Source: Igneacidithiobacillus copahuensis (lineage in GTDB: Bacteria; Pseudomonadota; Gammaproteobacteria; Acidithiobacillales; Acidithiobacillaceae). Taken from it: DNA of 64,000 bases. The translations under genes were made by a program, and so were the position numbers. The stretch is from positions 1 through 64,000 of the forward strand of contig NZ_JAAXYO010000154.1 of NCBI RefSeq assembly GCF_018854015.1. The letters run 5' to 3'. This document shows, in pieces, positions 46,401 through 53,388 of the stretch. Position 1 is the stretch's first letter. Each line of letters opens with the position of its first letter. The notes beneath the pieces are model-generated. The model saw only the letters and a list, made by a program, of their open reading frames with translations. It had not been told where the DNA came from and searched no databases.

Positions 46401-48233
46401 TTTGTGGCTGTACGTGCCAAGCTGCGGATCTTCCGAGGGAGACATGCCCCGATAGCAGAGTTCGGGCCCCGAAGCACTCATGGTTGCTTCACGGATCAGG
46501 TCGGCAAGGGATGCTGCCGAATAAACGGATTGCTCCTGCGTGGTCAGGGTGCAGTCACTGGTCCAGACCAGTTCCTCGTCCGTCTGCGTCCACCCAAAAA
46601 AGGTATCCAGCAATTCTTCCTGGATTTCGTGGAAGCGATTTGTCCGACCGTGACGCCGATGTTTTGGTTTGTCGTACCCATTGCCTCTGGCGATGCGATC
46701 CGCATCCCGTTTTTGCGGGGTGCAGATGACGGTTTTGTCGGCTGCCGATTTCCCTGCCTTGAGGTTTGCCAGTGCGCTGGATTTGCCGACGCCGGTGGAT
46801 ACTTCACCAACCGTCAGCCGCATGGTGTGGTCTGTGGTCTGATTCATGGTAATGCCCAGGGTTTCCCGGACGATACCGATCAGGCTATAAACCGGACGTG
46901 GGCAGTCGGGATGGACGATCTCCTCATCCTCGCCCCCCAGTGGGGCGACAGTGTTGGCCCGAGACACCAGCGCCAGTTCATTTTGGCCCAGAGGGACGGA
47001 CTCCAGATTTGCCTCGGCATTGGCAACGGCCCGCAGGAGGTCCTCTCCGATACGCCCGATCATCAGCGAATCGTTCCAGTCGAATTTGTCCTCTCCCTCT
47101 CTCGCCGGATCGAGGTAAAAAACGGGATTTCCCAATTGCCGAACGACGCGACAGAAAAACGCAGCGGCTTTCTGCCCGACCATTCCCTGATCGTGGTCGG
47201 CGGCCACCAGCACGATGGTGGGCGAACAACCATTGCCAGACAGAGGCTTTGCGAGGTTCAGCAACTGTTCGCCCACCTTGCGCATGTGCGATGCACTGTG
47301 CATCACATTGACGATTGCGTTGGGGAGTTGCTGTGCCACCGATAGACCGGATTCCAGACCTTCGCTGACCACGGCGATGCGTTGCTGGCCCGTGTAACCA
47401 ATGCTGGTCAGGAATTTTTCGAGGCTCTCTCCAGACAGCGCCCCGCCATATTCTGAGGGATCGGGATCTTGCGGAATTTTGATGTACGTGAATCCCGCAT
47501 TGCCCAACATGATGCGGCCCTTCTTGCACCAGGCTCTGGAGTCATATCTGGCTTCTGACAGTTCATCCTGATACGGCAGCACGGTTCGCTGTATGCCGCA
47601 GATTTGGACGCCATCCGTCGCGCTCCACATGCTCATTGGGATGGCAAATGCGAGATCCGCCCCCTGCTCGCGCATGGTTTTTTCCATGCCAACGGCGGTT
47701 TGCAGGCCATATACGCGAATGTGGTCGTCAGACCACCATTGGGTGGAAAGTCCCCGCCCATGAAAATACTGCCTGACGGATTCCACCTGATGATTGTGGA
47801 TTTCCGCCTGGATTGAATCCTCATCGGTGGGTTTCACCGGTTTTGCCGCGTTCCAGCGGTGAATGGCCCACAGGCTCTTGTCATCTGTGGATGTGGATGA
47901 TGGCTGGGCGAAATTTTCGGCATCTTGCGCGATCTGGATTTCGGCCTCGGTCAGTTGATCCGGATTGCCGTTATACCCTTGCGACTCCAGCCACTGAATC
48001 AAAGCTTTGGGGCTACAATCGTTTTTTTCTGGGTTGCGATGGTCATACCACGTCCCATGCGGGAAAACATGCATCGACGGGCTGTTATCCCTGCCTGGCC
48101 TGGCCCACCGTCCATTTCCTTTGGGCCGGTATCCGTAAGCGACGAGGATGCGCCCGACGCGATTGCGTCGCATCTCGTCGAAATCGGATTTGTCTAAACC
48201 GATGTGATCAATGTCCATGCGTATGATGGCCAT
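43488..48233 (-). CDS. Giant primase-helicase-like protein of the island
   Basis: A 1581-residue protein. The N-terminus (SPSMHVFPHGTWYDHR at about 50) resembles a primase zinc-finger-type leader without obvious Cys ligands. A Toprim-like region follows: VVSEGLESGLSVAQ near 288 and IVLVAADHDQG near 343. From about 475 an SF2-type helicase begins with EVSTGVGKSSAL (motif I, near 482), YDENP as possible motif II, and QAAGRLRG (motif VI, near 1096). The last 300 residues are unrecognised with a Thr/Ala/Pro-rich linker. A role in island replication or strand priming after transfer is inferred. The start has GGAGG seven bases upstream. Confidence 0.7.
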   Translation of the reverse strand: MAIIRMDIDHIGLDKSDFDEMRRNRVGRILVAYGYRPKGNGRWARPGRDNSPSMHVFPHGTWYDHRNPEKNDCSPKALIQWLESQGYNGNPDQLTEAEIQIAQDAENFAQPSSTSTDDKSLWAIHRWNAAKPVKPTDEDSIQAEIHNHQVESVRQYFHGRGLSTQWWSDDHIRVYGLQTAVGMEKTMREQGADLAFAIPMSMWSATDGVQICGIQRTVLPYQDELSEARYDSRAWCKKGRIMLGNAGFTYIKIPQDPDPSEYGGALSGESLEKFLTSIGYTGQQRIAVVSEGLESGLSVAQQLPNAIVNVMHSASHMRKVGEQLLNLAKPLSGNGCSPTIVLVAADHDQGMVGQKAAAFFCRVVRQLGNPVFYLDPAREGEDKFDWNDSLMIGRIGEDLLRAVANAEANLESVPLGQNELALVSRANTVAPLGGEDEEIVHPDCPRPVYSLIGIVRETLGITMNQTTDHTMRLTVGEVSTGVGKSSALANLKAGKSAADKTVICTPQKRDADRIARGNGYDKPKHRRHGRTNRFHEIQEELLDTFFGWTQTDEELVWTSDCTLTTQEQSVYSAASLADLIREATMSASGPELCYRGMSPSEDPQLGTYSHKSGDMYPNALAAQGHPVAPHCTRECPHGIHAMALFAKSPEKQEEMLEQEALHVGPYQTSQRKDITSAKISQFLPCPSVYNRLESYQKPVVVATNGTTETDKRLSSGAKHIHYDENPAVFDSREFDWKMREQVLRSSNKKMRSIQNRINHLPQAGSDKQTEKERARLEKILFYLSVVRDGIAFFKDRLDEARYEITNVTIRQFFAENEENIAAFIKAVKWLKKENALPDKPYRASKDSHQMTIPKAFLEYFAEALELKTLYVVGGKVMFFTRTDATQNMLDISRREQSDKPKIRKLTISVWSATPDISIDKITQDSNKMRFHVDEGVKRTVILEQHTKAAYHRDPAKELKKAQDQFLHYNETQGLKTAFLFFKEFAEEMREWAKSACPEYRDRIGWVGAHDIAHNDWAGFDQVIQWHLDEPGLDVLVAEYDARNRIFGHQWADVDFGQDLGHAVHLQSEIFADKIVRTMVQDNPDFEHFLRWRISQKMVQAAGRLRGANTAKPQNYVVYTTRLPIQNLFGVTYHEVRESATGMDTHAISIDRAIRAVLRAIATHRDSMAMQADLPYIPAAQILPLDMSYRRLKDDCQKQGFSLSHKNYREVMDQLPSAIPEVQSVESSRGRKTVLGLRHQGVNADQNGDHTMDLFDEFFGFPINDQENAENAENHRILTGQESVTNGNDTEKATVARPPIVLKGACNSTPACNTATAAAPTSPDSPLKSGLRVAVRKAMQEMPQQGTIATGKLPDRQRRQQLIAEGREIMASLEPVFRISMSDDGKTLRVEEIPPQPLPGDIYADRLFPPFAWDVFLPAIQEEWRSRIHEGMARDAMEALYQEIVERTGMEERMRWRQAVDRGDFPDNDALRTMCNLLTQVQNLLHSGSPGASGQCQTPSAALRWLDENGPETTFGHEDMTDREARLWQAVLDDWLANPLPKLDLRTALMDAPASWPEAQEALRRSQRKNKTITRTLRTKHA
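44314..44356. repeat. Large imperfect inverted repeat inside the giant gene
   Basis: Arms CTGTTGCATGCCCCCT (44314-44329) and AGGGGGCCTTGCAACAG (44340-44356) pair with one small mismatch/bulge, around the A/T-rich loop TTAATACTAT. It lies in the 3' third of the gene, in the low-complexity linker encoding KGACNSTPAC. The flank contains GCAAGCCGG resembling the 18-bp repeat family. Confidence 0.75.
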
Positions 48234-48288
48234 CGAAACCTCCGTCTTTCGTTACGTCATCCAGTTGCGCGGGAATCCCCGTTTTGTG

Positions 48289-48531
48289 TCAGTGCCCGAC
48301 GGGCATCCCGGCCCGATCTCCGTCCGCCTCGAACACGAGGACATTGCCGGCCATGTCCTCGCAGATGATCCGCGTCGGCGTTACATCCATGACGGCGGCG
48401 GTGGTGTTGTCGGATAGCAGCACGACCTGATGCGCTTTGATCAAGTCCAGGCGTTGGTCGAACAGCGTCCCCTCATGGGTAATCTCGCAACGCAGGTGGA
48501 TGTGGGGCGGGGTACTGGTGTCCAGGTTCAT
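48289..48531 (-). CDS. Small hypothetical protein, first gene of leftward operon
   Basis: An 80-residue protein starting MNLDTSTPPHIHLRCEITHEG, of no recognised family. The sequence looks like a small beta-rich domain (HQVVLLSDNTTAAVMDVT). AAGGAGACG precedes ATG 48531 and two copies of the TTGCGGCACC-type motif lie 40-110 bp upstream. It is co-oriented with the giant gene 55 bp downstream. Confidence 0.55.
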   Translation of the reverse strand: MNLDTSTPPHIHLRCEITHEGTLFDQRLDLIKAHQVVLLSDNTTAAVMDVTPTRIICEDMAGNVLVFEADGDRAGMPVGH

Positions 48532-48568
48532 CTATCGTCTCCTTGCCGCATTGGGCGGCTCAAACCAT

Positions 48569-48643
48569 ATGGTGCCGCAAACTTTTTGGGTGACGTGGCC
48601 AGAATTCGGGACCGCTTACATACCCTTGGTGCCGTAAAACTTC
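48569..48643 (-). promoter_or_regulatory. Two tandem copies of the island leader motif
   Basis: Read on the minus strand, copies AAGTTTGCGGCACCA (about 48585-48569) and AAGTTTTACGGCACCAAGG (about 48643-48624) lie in the gap upstream of the 48531 gene, 57 bp apart. The same motif with the same orientation relative to the next gene occurs near 53564, 54608 and 60451. Confidence 0.6.
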
Positions 48644-48665
48644 TGTTTTTTTACACATTGATGAT

Positions 48666-49013
48666 TTACTTGGCATAAATGCGCGATTTCCGATGTTCGA
48701 CGGAGGACAATCGCCTGCACGCCAGTTCGGTCAAAGCCAGAAAATCCGCATGACGCATGGTGACCAGGTCGTCCCCCGATGGATGCGCAGGTTCCCGTGG
48801 ATGTTGGGATAGGTACTGCTCCACGTCCTCGATGCGGGTATCCGGACCAAACAGATCAGGTCGCAGATCGAAAGCCGGAATCCCAAACGCCCGCATCAGT
48901 GGAATCACCCGCCTGACGGGAATGTGTTGCCATTGGGATACGGCGGCCTGCCGAATGCCGATTGCCCTGGCGACAACAGATGGTCCACCCAGATTTCGGA
49001 TGATCGCTAACAT
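48666..49013 (-). CDS. Cro/YdaS-like regulator, switch module 1
   Basis: A 115-residue protein with an N-terminal helix-turn-helix: LGGPSVVARAIGIRQAAVSQWQHIPVRRVIPLMRAFGIP, followed by FDLRPDLFGP, the mark of the YdaS/Cro-like family. The C-terminal 50 residues are an unrecognised extension. GGGGAGGG precedes the start. It diverges from an S24-type repressor gene, giving a lambda-like pair. It may read on into the leftward transfer operon 130 bp downstream. Confidence 0.75.
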   Translation of the reverse strand: MLAIIRNLGGPSVVARAIGIRQAAVSQWQHIPVRRVIPLMRAFGIPAFDLRPDLFGPDTRIEDVEQYLSQHPREPAHPSGDDLVTMRHADFLALTELACRRLSSVEHRKSRIYAK

Positions 49014-49048
49014 GGAGACCCTCCCCGCTGCGGGATAAGATGCGCATA

Positions 49049-49100
49049 AGGTAAAATGGCGCTAGGTGTGCTGTCAATCCCTTTTTTCCACCCGTACAAT
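49049..49100. promoter_or_regulatory. Overlapping divergent promoters, switch module 1
   Basis: TTGACA on the minus strand (49077-49072) with TTACCT 17 bp away (49054-49049) faces the Cro-like gene. The same six bases read as TGTCAA on the plus strand and are 17 bp from TACAAT (49095-49100), facing the repressor. The shared -35 site means the two promoters would compete for polymerase. Confidence 0.5.
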
Positions 49101-49132
49101 GCGGTCAGGAACCAGGAGAACCAGACAGAGAC

Positions 49133-49888
49133 ATGAAAGGGGAAAGATTGCCGCCGCGCCGTCAAAAGCGTCGAAATCCCATGTCGCAACTCATGCGTCA
49201 GTGGCGTATGAGCGCCGGGATACCACAGTCGGAAGTGGCTGAAAGATTGGGTGTCCGTCAGGAAGCGGTTGCCAACTGGGAGAGGGAAGGCGGAAATCCT
49301 CCAGGTTTGAACAAACTCAAAGAGATTGCGGAACTCTACCGGGTGGACTTGCAGGAGGTAGAGGCTGCACGGGGAGTGGCAGCCAAGGAAATGAATGCGG
49401 TACGCAGCCCCTCTCTGAGCTTCGAGCACGGCATGCGACCGAAAATCGAAGGCTGGCCCTTGCCTTGCCTGGTCGAGATCAACCCTGAAACGGAAAAAAG
49501 TGCCAGAATTCTGTACGCCCTTCGCGATGAAAAGGTTCTCTGGCGAGCCGTTTCGACGCCTTGTGACACGCGCTCGTTCTTCTATCAACTGCAAGACGAC
49601 AGCATGGAGCCACTCATTCCTCGCGAGGCATGGGTAGCTTTCGATCCGATGATCCCCGTGCGCAATGGATCTGTCGTGCTGGTATGGCAAACGGTAAAAC
49701 CCCGGATACTGGATATCAGTCAGGACAAAATCCGCCAAACAGCGAACGTGTTGATCCGTGAAGTTACCGAGGTTGGTGGTCAGCGATTCTTGAGAGCAGT
49801 GAACTCCCGCTATCCGATGCTCACCATGGATGAGGACGTTCGCGTCATGGGTGTGGGAATCGAGACGCACACGATCCTGCCTCGCTAG
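49133..49888 (+). CDS. S24-type (CI/LexA-like) repressor, module 1, lacking the catalytic Lys
   Basis: A 251-residue protein. The N-terminal helix-turn-helix (about 29-52, IPQSEVAERLGVRQEAVANWE) is of the XRE type. The C-terminal S24 fold has DDSMEPLIPREAW, with Ser157 at the catalytic position. The position that should hold the general-base Lys reads NVLIREVTE, Arg209, and no clear Ala-Gly or Gly-Gly cleavage site is seen before the domain. It is therefore predicted not to self-cleave in response to RecA, unlike the module 2 repressor. It starts at ATG 49133 after AGGAGAA-type sequence 20 bases away; a weak ribosome site leaves the start open. Confidence 0.8.
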   Translation: MKGERLPPRRQKRRNPMSQLMRQWRMSAGIPQSEVAERLGVRQEAVANWEREGGNPPGLNKLKEIAELYRVDLQEVEAARGVAAKEMNAVRSPSLSFEHGMRPKIEGWPLPCLVEINPETEKSARILYALRDEKVLWRAVSTPCDTRSFFYQLQDDSMEPLIPREAWVAFDPMIPVRNGSVVLVWQTVKPRILDISQDKIRQTANVLIREVTEVGGQRFLRAVNSRYPMLTMDEDVRVMGVGIETHTILPR

Positions 49889-50061
49889 TCCAAATGCTGG
49901 TTTTCGGTTCGCGTGTAGTATTTTGCTAGAAAATGTGGTAAGCATAAGGATATTATTTGCTACCCATCCTTTGGAAAATTGGCGATGCGAGAGGATTGGC
50001 GTAGGCACGGAAGGTGATGGCTTCGAGTAGATACAGCGGGGGCGGGGACACGGTTGTGGGT

Positions 50062-50316
50062 TCATGCCTGATCACCCGCTTTCTGGACCACCGGTGTTGT
50101 GTCGGTCTGGGGGATGTCCATCGGCCCGAAGATGTCTGGGCGCAGCTCCTCCCGGCGAACAGCACCGTTGGTGGCGCGCTCGATGGCGATGGCTTGGTGT
50201 GGTGGAATTCGTTGCCGCTTTAACCAATGGCTTACAGCCATAGGAACCACCCCAAGCCTCCTTGCTAAGGATGCTTGGGAACCAAAATGGCTAATCGCTC
50301 GTTTCAGACCGTTCAT
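50062..50316 (-). CDS. Cro/YdaS-like regulator, switch module 2
   Basis: An 84-residue protein: SQASLARRLGVVPMAVSHWLKRQRIPPHQAIAIERATNGAVRREELRPDIFGP is split here as helix-turn-helix (about 13-38) and the ELRPDIF family motif (about 57-63). This is a typical YdaS/Cro protein. ATG 50316 has no ribosome site; the promoter found upstream would start transcription within one or two bases of the start codon, so the message is probably leaderless. It diverges from the module 2 repressor. Confidence 0.8.
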   Translation of the reverse strand: MNGLKRAISHFGSQASLARRLGVVPMAVSHWLKRQRIPPHQAIAIERATNGAVRREELRPDIFGPMDIPQTDTTPVVQKAGDQA

Positions 50317-50323
50317 GGAAATA

Positions 50324-50363
50324 AGTATAACCGCAGCGGTGATGCTGTCAACACAGCGGTTCT
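50324..50363. promoter_or_regulatory. Module 2 operator-promoter
   Basis: On the minus strand TTGACA (50351-50346) and TATACT (50329-50324) are separated by 16 bp. The spacer is filled by the palindrome ATAACCGCAGCGGTGAT (50327-50343 on the plus strand). A degenerate second copy with an intact CGGTT half lies at 50347-50363, over the -35 box. The -10 box is only 7 bases from ATG 50316. The same layout recurs at 51160-51187. Confidence 0.8.
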
Positions 50364-50391
50364 TCCATGTGGATTCACGATCATAAACAAT

Positions 50392-51093
50392 ATGGTTATG
50401 GATAAGCCAATGAAGATTACAGGATCAAAGCCAGCCTTTGCCGCGTTGGAGCGCGATAGGTTGTTGCGTGGAATACCATCAAAGCGACGCTATGCCTTGG
50501 AGATATTACGCCTCAAGGATGCGCAGAATTATAGTCATTGGGAAAAGCGAGGGGTACCGCGCAAAGAGTTAGTGCGTATCGCTAGGCTAATCGGGATCTC
50601 TGCTGATGGGTTAGACAAAGGTATCCTAGAATACAGCAACGGCTCAGGGCGTCGGCAAGTAGCAGTAGATAAGCCTTTGCCTGATTCGGTTCAGGAAGGC
50701 CCAGATATCCGGTCATGGTACCCTCTCCTGGGTTCTGTCCCTGGAGGCAACCCTAGCGAGGCGATAGAATGCGCCAGACGTGATCCATTTACGGAGCTGA
50801 TCCCGACATCCCTACACTGTAGCCCGAATGCTTTTTATCTTCGGGTAGTTGGAAAAAGCATGGAACCGGATATACCAGATGATTCACTTGTGCTGGTGGA
50901 CCCCGAGTTGAGCTTTCAGCATGGAGATGTGGTAGTGGCAAGAAATGGTGACAACGAGGCCAATATCAAGACACTGTTGCGCGATGGCGGTAGCTGGTAT
51001 CTGGCGCCGAAGAACCCTGACTACCCGACCAAACCGCTTGGCGATTGCATCATCGTGGGAGTGGTTCGAGAAGCGATTAGACGGTTTAGATAG
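50392..51093 (+). CDS. S24-type (CI/LexA-like) repressor, module 2
   Basis: A 233-residue repressor from ATG 50392; ATG 50398 and 50410 are alternatives. The N-terminal DNA-binding region (about 15-70) is less regular than an XRE helix-turn-helix. The S24 domain has GKSMEPDIPDDS with Ser156 and ANIKTLLRDGG with Lys193, both catalytic residues in place. LLGSVPGGNP with Gly118-Gly119 is a likely self-cleavage site. It probably binds the ATAACCG-N3-CGGTTAT operators at 50327 and 51168 and is inactivated by RecA during DNA damage, releasing the rightward operon. Confidence 0.87.
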   Translation: MVMDKPMKITGSKPAFAALERDRLLRGIPSKRRYALEILRLKDAQNYSHWEKRGVPRKELVRIARLIGISADGLDKGILEYSNGSGRRQVAVDKPLPDSVQEGPDIRSWYPLLGSVPGGNPSEAIECARRDPFTELIPTSLHCSPNAFYLRVVGKSMEPDIPDDSLVLVDPELSFQHGDVVVARNGDNEANIKTLLRDGGSWYLAPKNPDYPTKPLGDCIIVGVVREAIRRFR

Positions 51094-51159
51094 CATATTC
51101 AAAGCACTATCAGATAAAAACAGGTATCGGGCCGGTTTTGTTACCGTGAATTTATCGTG

Positions 51160-51187
51160 TTGACAACATAACCGCGTCGGTTATACT
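51160..51187 (+). promoter_or_regulatory. Repressor-controlled promoter of the rightward operon
   Basis: TTGACA (51160-51165) and TATACT (51182-51187) are separated by 16 bp. The perfect 17-bp palindrome ATAACCGCGTCGGTTAT (51168-51184) fills the spacer and overlaps the -10 box. Start of transcription is expected at about 51194, 44 bases before the first gene. Confidence 0.85.
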
Positions 51188-51237
51188 TTCTCCCATCGAA
51201 GCCCGCCACCCAGGCGCGGCCCTATGGGGATATCACC

Positions 51238-51603
51238 ATGCGCATCACCACGCTCATCGCCATCACTCTCCTGCTGACCAAGGCCGGTCTGTCGGCTGCA
51301 AGTCTGCTGGCCATCGATCTGCGTCCGAATGCGAGCATGGACCTGTTCGACAAGCGGCTGGCCCGTCTGCTGGACGAGGGCGTCCGTGATCGTGCCGAGC
51401 GGCTGGAAGCCGGGGAAAAGGTCGGAACGTTCGCAATTTTCCTGCACTTGCGGGAAGCCGCTGCCATCGTCTGGAGCGTGGCGCGTCGTTTTGTCCATGC
51501 CTTGCGGCACCATCTGGATGAGGTGGTGGAAGCGCCCAGTGTGTCCGGCACCGTTGGCTTGAGTTTTTCTTTCCCTTCAAAAAGAGGAGTGCAACATGGC
51601 TGA
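51238..51603 (+). CDS. Hypothetical protein with N-terminal hydrophobic segment
   Basis: A 121-residue protein, not recognised. Residues 3-26 (TTLIAITLLLTKAGLSAASLL) are hydrophobic and could be a signal anchor. The rest is amphipathic helical (DLFDKRLARLLDEGVRDRAERLE). It is the first gene after the operator-bearing promoter, so it would be an early-induced product. GGGGATATCACC gives a reasonable ribosome site. It overlaps the next gene by 8 bases. Confidence 0.6.
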   Translation: MRITTLIAITLLLTKAGLSAASLLAIDLRPNASMDLFDKRLARLLDEGVRDRAERLEAGEKVGTFAIFLHLREAAAIVWSVARRFVHALRHHLDEVVEAPSVSGTVGLSFSFPSKRGVQHG

Positions 51604-51961
51604 AATATCTTTGAAACAGCTTTTGAATGCTGGATTTATGGGTATGGATTCTGCCCCGAAGGATGGAACGCCAATTTTGGCCTACTGCGTACACGAATCT
51701 GAAACTCAGATTGATGATAGTGGTGAGTACACCACTTACGGCGCTCATGTGAATGAATTCACACCAGTCCCTGATGGTTTCCACGTTTTGGTGTGGGGCG
51801 GGGAATATGATTCTGATGACTCCGATTATGAAGATTTCGATCTGGATAATCATTTCCATGTGCCAAACTGGTGGTTCCGCCATGGGAGCGATTTTGAAGA
51901 AGTAGCGGCTCCGGTAGCGTGGAAACCAATTCTCGACAAACAGGCGAAAATTCCCGAATGA
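51596..51961 (+). CDS. Hypothetical protein, DUF551-like N-terminus
   Basis: A 121-residue acidic protein. MDSAPKDGTPILAYC near residue 17 followed by a Trp-rich end (HFHVPNWWFRHG, APVAWKPIL) resembles the phage-encoded DUF551 pattern. A run of Asp/Tyr (EYDSDDSDYEDFDLD) lies in the middle. AGAGGAG precedes the start. Function unknown; DUF551 proteins are common phage cargo. Confidence 0.6.
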   Translation: MAEISLKQLLNAGFMGMDSAPKDGTPILAYCVHESETQIDDSGEYTTYGAHVNEFTPVPDGFHVLVWGGEYDSDDSDYEDFDLDNHFHVPNWWFRHGSDFEEVAAPVAWKPILDKQAKIPE

Positions 51962-52554
51962 ACGCTCGCAGAATATCCTTTCGATTTGCCATTGATGCCG
52001 ATGGCGTGCTGTTCAATTTTGATGCCTCCTGGCGCATTTGCGCGGAGCGTATGCTACGTCGTGATCTGCCGGTCGTGCAGCCGGTCTACGATCTATCCAG
52101 TCGCTACGCTCTTTCCAGAGCCGAGATGGCAAAAGTATGGGCGGCATGGAATACGGCGGAATGTTGGCGAACCGTACAACCAATTTCCAGCGCCATAAAC
52201 GTCACCAGAATGCTCATCGACATGGGGCATTCCGTAACTGTTGTTACCAAGTTGCCCAGCGAGAAGGCAGCCGAAGAAAGACGTTGGTGTCTGGATCATC
52301 ACGGCCTTTTTGAGGCCGATCTGGTAACGGTCAAGGACAGTAAAAAATCTGCCTTGGCAAAGCTGCGCCCACATTTTTATGCCGACGATCTTTTGTTTCA
52401 CTGCCTGGAGGCCAAAGACGTGTTTGTGCCGCACATCGTAAAGATCGAGTCCTGTGGATTCGGGGAAGTACCGGATGGGATTGAAAAGCACAAAGAACTG
52501 GAAACGGCAATACGGGAATTTTTTCAGACCGCAAAGCGCCAGCTGGTTTCTTGA
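51958..52554 (+). CDS. HAD-superfamily nucleotidase-like protein
   Basis: A 198-residue protein. FAIDADGVLFNFDASW carries the HAD motif I DxD. VTVVTKLPSEKAAEERRWCLDHHG fits motif II/III, and HFYADDLLFHCLEAKDV fits motif IV. It resembles 5'(3')-deoxyribonucleotidases (NT5C/YorS-like) of phages, which trim nucleotide pools. ATG 51958 overlaps the previous stop (ATGA). Membership of HAD is secure; substrate is inferred. Confidence 0.7.
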   Translation: MNARRISFRFAIDADGVLFNFDASWRICAERMLRRDLPVVQPVYDLSSRYALSRAEMAKVWAAWNTAECWRTVQPISSAINVTRMLIDMGHSVTVVTKLPSEKAAEERRWCLDHHGLFEADLVTVKDSKKSALAKLRPHFYADDLLFHCLEAKDVFVPHIVKIESCGFGEVPDGIEKHKELETAIREFFQTAKRQLVS

Positions 52555-52577
52555 GATCATGAAAAGGAGAAGTCAAA

Positions 52578-52832
52578 ATGGATAACAAAGAAAGACATAA
52601 ACACATCGGATTTTTGCAGAAGCTGAAAGCCCCGCGTAAAGGTTTTAAGTATCCAGTGTTGATGGACGCAGAAGGAAATCTGGAGATCGCTATTCCGGGG
52701 CAGAAACGGAAATCGTTTTCTGCTGATATTGTTGCGCCGTCGTCCTGGCGGGCCTTCCTGGTCGATGGACTTTCGGAGGAAACGGCAAAATATGCCAAGA
52801 GCGCCTTGGGGAAACTGTGCAAGAAGTATTAG
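52578..52832 (+). CDS. Hypothetical small protein
   Basis: An 84-residue, Lys-rich protein (MDNKERHKHIGFLQKLKAPRK) of no recognised family. GGAGAAG precedes ATG 52578. It lies within the rightward operon with 13 bp to the next gene. Confidence 0.55.
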   Translation: MDNKERHKHIGFLQKLKAPRKGFKYPVLMDAEGNLEIAIPGQKRKSFSADIVAPSSWRAFLVDGLSEETAKYAKSALGKLCKKY

Positions 52833-52845
52833 GTTGAGGTGAATC

Positions 52846-53388
52846 ATGAAACAGAAAATCATCGTTCCATTCGTTTCCAATGACGGGATCGGGATTTATC
52901 TGGAAATTCACCGTTCAGTTGCGTGTCACTTGATGGAAGCATTTGAAAACTTTTCTTCAGAAACAGAAGGAGCAGAAGAAAAGCAGGCGAAAATTGGTTT
53001 CGCCAATAATGGCTGGAAAGTTTCTATCAAGATGGATGGCTCCATGATGTTAAAAATCATGGAAGGCATAGATCGTGAACTTTTGGCAGACATTCCACTG
53101 CCAGAGGTGTTGCAATCTGTCAAGCCGGCCATCAGCAATCCGGTGGCAAAAAAAGAGAACCGGATACGCAGGCTTCTCCGAAAAAGGCCATTCCTGATAA
53201 ATCTTGTCATACCTTTTTTTCTGGCAATCACGATGTCCATACTGCTTGCCGCAGATGGTGAGTTTACAAACCACCCATCATTGATCTCCATTGCTGGCGG
53301 TGTGTCTGGATTGGTGTTTGGATGGCTTGTGTCCACTGCATTCTTTTCATGGTTCGAAAGATCAAAGAAAAAGGCGAAGTCGTCATGA
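52846..53388 (+). CDS. Hypothetical membrane protein
   Basis: A 180-residue protein with a soluble N-terminal 110 residues, a basic stretch (KKENRIRRLLRKRP) and two C-terminal membrane segments at about 118-135 and 146-168. It ends in KKKAKSS. GGTTGAGG lies before the start. No family is recognised. Base composition is more A/T-rich than the transfer genes, as are its two upstream neighbours. Confidence 0.6.
   Translation: MKQKIIVPFVSNDGIGIYLEIHRSVACHLMEAFENFSSETEGAEEKQAKIGFANNGWKVSIKMDGSMMLKIMEGIDRELLADIPLPEVLQSVKPAISNPVAKKENRIRRLLRKRPFLINLVIPFFLAITMSILLAADGEFTNHPSLISIAGGVSGLVFGWLVSTAFFSWFERSKKKAKSS

Noticed and set aside
49889..50061. Possible RNA gene or terminator between the two switch modules
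   Set aside because: Only a weak imperfect repeat (about 49938-49965) is visible, without a T tract or stable stem.
48666..50316. YdaS/Cro-like proteins as antitoxins of toxin-antitoxin pairs
   Set aside because: Each diverges from an S24 repressor with shared operators, and no YdaT-like toxin lies next to them. A switch fits better.
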